Positions 62,875-64,000 of a DNA stretch of 64,000 bases are shown piece after piece (the first letter of the stretch is position 1; every line of letters begins with the position of its first letter). The stretch spans positions 8,744,001 to 8,808,000 of the forward strand of contig NC_092679.1 of assembly GCF_964355755.1 (NCBI RefSeq), read 5' to 3'. This DNA comes from Antedon mediterranea. Lineage: Eukaryota; Echinodermata; Crinoidea; Comatulida; Antedonidae. A program made the position numbers and the translations under genes. Below the pieces are notes generated by a model. That model was not told the origin of the DNA and ran no database searches. It saw only the letters and a program-made list of their open reading frames with translations.

Positions 62875-63500
62875 AGACCCCTTCCCTGCAATTTTGGACG
62901 TTTTTTGGAAAATAATACATATATATCACTTTAAAAACATTAAACCATGTCATTCCTTGTCTTAAATGTACGTTTTATGGTAAATTATGATAAAAAGTGA
63001 GAAACAATGCACTACCTAAGTAGCTCGCGGCGATCGACCTCTCGTGGACGGTCTTAGGCCTAGCCTAGCTAGGCTTAGCTTTGTAGGCCTAGCTGGTAAA
63101 CATCGATAACGTACGAACATCGTACGCTAGCTATATACCTAGCCTGACGTTGTATAGTTGCTGCATTAATTGTCTTTCTATTTTTGCCAGACTCCGTTGA
63201 TACAAATTGGGGAAAACCCGGTATTTTCGCTGAAAAGTTAGGAGTCTTCCATTTGTTTTGGCTTCACGATCGATCGAAAAGTGGGCGAATTACAGGTGAA
63301 AAACAAAAATATCAATCCGCGCGCAATGCATTTTGGGATTTATAGCGGGCCGCTATAATTATTAGAATCGATTTATTTTTCACATTTTTAACCGTTTAAA
63401 GACGAAAAAAGTTATCGCAATATGACCATATAGTATTATTTTTACATTAAATATTGTTTGTGATCTTAAATTAGATCTAAAAAACGTAGGGAATGGGGCT
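62875..63500. mobile_element. 626-bp MITE-like element, copy 2
   Basis: Same length and same satellite position as 10,401-11,026, flanked by TTAA (62,871-62,874 and 63,501-63,504). Reading both copies base by base I find three substitutions: TTAGCTTTG for TTAGTTTTG, CGCGCGC for CGCGTGC, and AATATTGTTTG for AATATAGTTTG. The shared insertion site shows that both derive from a single insertion followed by duplication of the surrounding array, not from two independent insertions. No coding sequence. Confidence 0.88.
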
Positions 63501-64000
63501 TTAAGCACTTTGATGTTTTTATGTTAACTAGTTTTTTCGAAAATCACAAAATGGTCTAAAACGTCTCCAAATGTAATTTGAAGCTATTCTAAGCACTTGG
63601 GTGTTTTTATGTTAACAGTTTTTTCGAAAATCACAAAATGGTCTAAAACGTTTCCAAATGCGATTTGAAGCTATTCTGTACACTTTGATGCTTTTATGGT
63701 AACAAGTTTTTTCAAAAATCACAAAATGGTCTAAAATGTCTCCAAATGCGATTTGAAGCTATTCTAAGCACTTTGGTGTTTTTATGTTAACAAGTTTTTT
63801 CGAAAATCACAAAATGGTCTAAAACGTCTCCAAATGCGATTTTAAGCTATTTTAAGCACTTTGGTGTTTTTGTGTTAACAAGTTTTTCGAATTGCTCAAA
63901 ATGGTCTAAAACGTCTCCAAATGCGATTTGAAGCTATTCTAAGCACTTTGGTGTTTTTATGTTAACAAGTTTTTTCGAAAATCACAAAATGGTCTAAAAC
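63501..64000 (+). repeat. 88-bp satellite array, right edge of window
   Basis: Standard monomers resume after the element with TTAAGCACTTTGATG and continue to the last base. The first part follows the left copy up to about 11,310. After about 63,785 the order of variants differs. The array is not terminated within the window. Confidence 0.95.

Larger units (their letters stand above)
55904..63785 (+). repeat. right copy of the large duplicated segment
   Basis: Collinear with 1 to about 11,310. Register was checked at many points: 1 to 55,904; 588 to 56,491; 2,641 to 58,544; 3,604 to 59,507; 4,441 to 60,345; 8,997 to 60,870; 10,401 to 62,875. It contains the second 626-bp element but lacks the 3.25-kb element and one 778-bp block, and it has 601 bp more at 61,118-61,718. 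Similarity ends near 63,785, where this copy has ATGTTAAC and the left copy has ATGGAAAC. Confidence 0.9.

Noticed and set aside
1-64000. CENP-B-box or telomere-like repeats
   Set aside because: I saw no TTCG....A..CGGG-type motif in the monomers and no TTAGGG or related telomeric tracts.

Overview
The window is almost entirely one tandem satellite DNA array from a eukaryote, most likely an animal. I find no gene that I can support. The unit is an AT-rich monomer of about 88 bp (the common form is about 31% G+C by hand count). I estimate roughly 680 copies, all head to tail in the same orientation, covering the window except for three inserted mobile elements. The array runs off both ends. 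TAGGCCTA/GCCTAGGC-rich tracts inside the inserts remind me of non-coding DNA from marine invertebrates such as echinoderms or hemichordates. That is a weak, memory-based impression, not an identification.

Layout: 1-5746 satellite; 5747-8996 a 3.25-kb DNA-transposon-like element with long imperfect terminal inverted repeats and no credible coding sequence; 8997-10400 satellite; 10401-11026 a 626-bp MITE-like element; 11027-62874 about 52 kb of uninterrupted satellite; 62875-63500 a second copy of the same 626-bp element; 63501-64000 satellite.

The satellite is not a simple repeat. Standard monomers (a 'GTACACTTTGATG' form and an 'AAGCACTTTGGTG' form) are interspersed with a diverged three-monomer module of about 250 bp. 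These are arranged in higher-order repeats at several scales: about 0.78 kb (around nine monomers), 1.9 kb, 2.75 kb, 2.85 kb and 5.0 kb. At the largest scale, positions 1 to about 11,310 match positions 55,904 to about 63,785 in register. The offset changes along that match (55,903 to 55,126 to 51,873 to 52,474) are explained by a 1-bp indel, one 778-bp satellite block, the 3,250-bp transposon plus 3 bp of target duplication, and one 601-bp satellite block. This gives a relative history: the 626-bp element landed first, then a segment of about 8-11 kb or more was duplicated, and then the 3.25-kb element inserted into one copy only. The other copy keeps the empty site.

Nothing here encodes protein. 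Short open frames inside the array arise because some monomers are 87 bp, a multiple of three. The plausible biological role is structural (centromeric, pericentromeric or other heterochromatic satellite), which sequence alone cannot prove. The points most worth a second look are the dated nested duplication and insertion history, a possible sequence relationship between the satellite and the subterminal parts of the 3.25-kb element, and the conserved three-monomer module.
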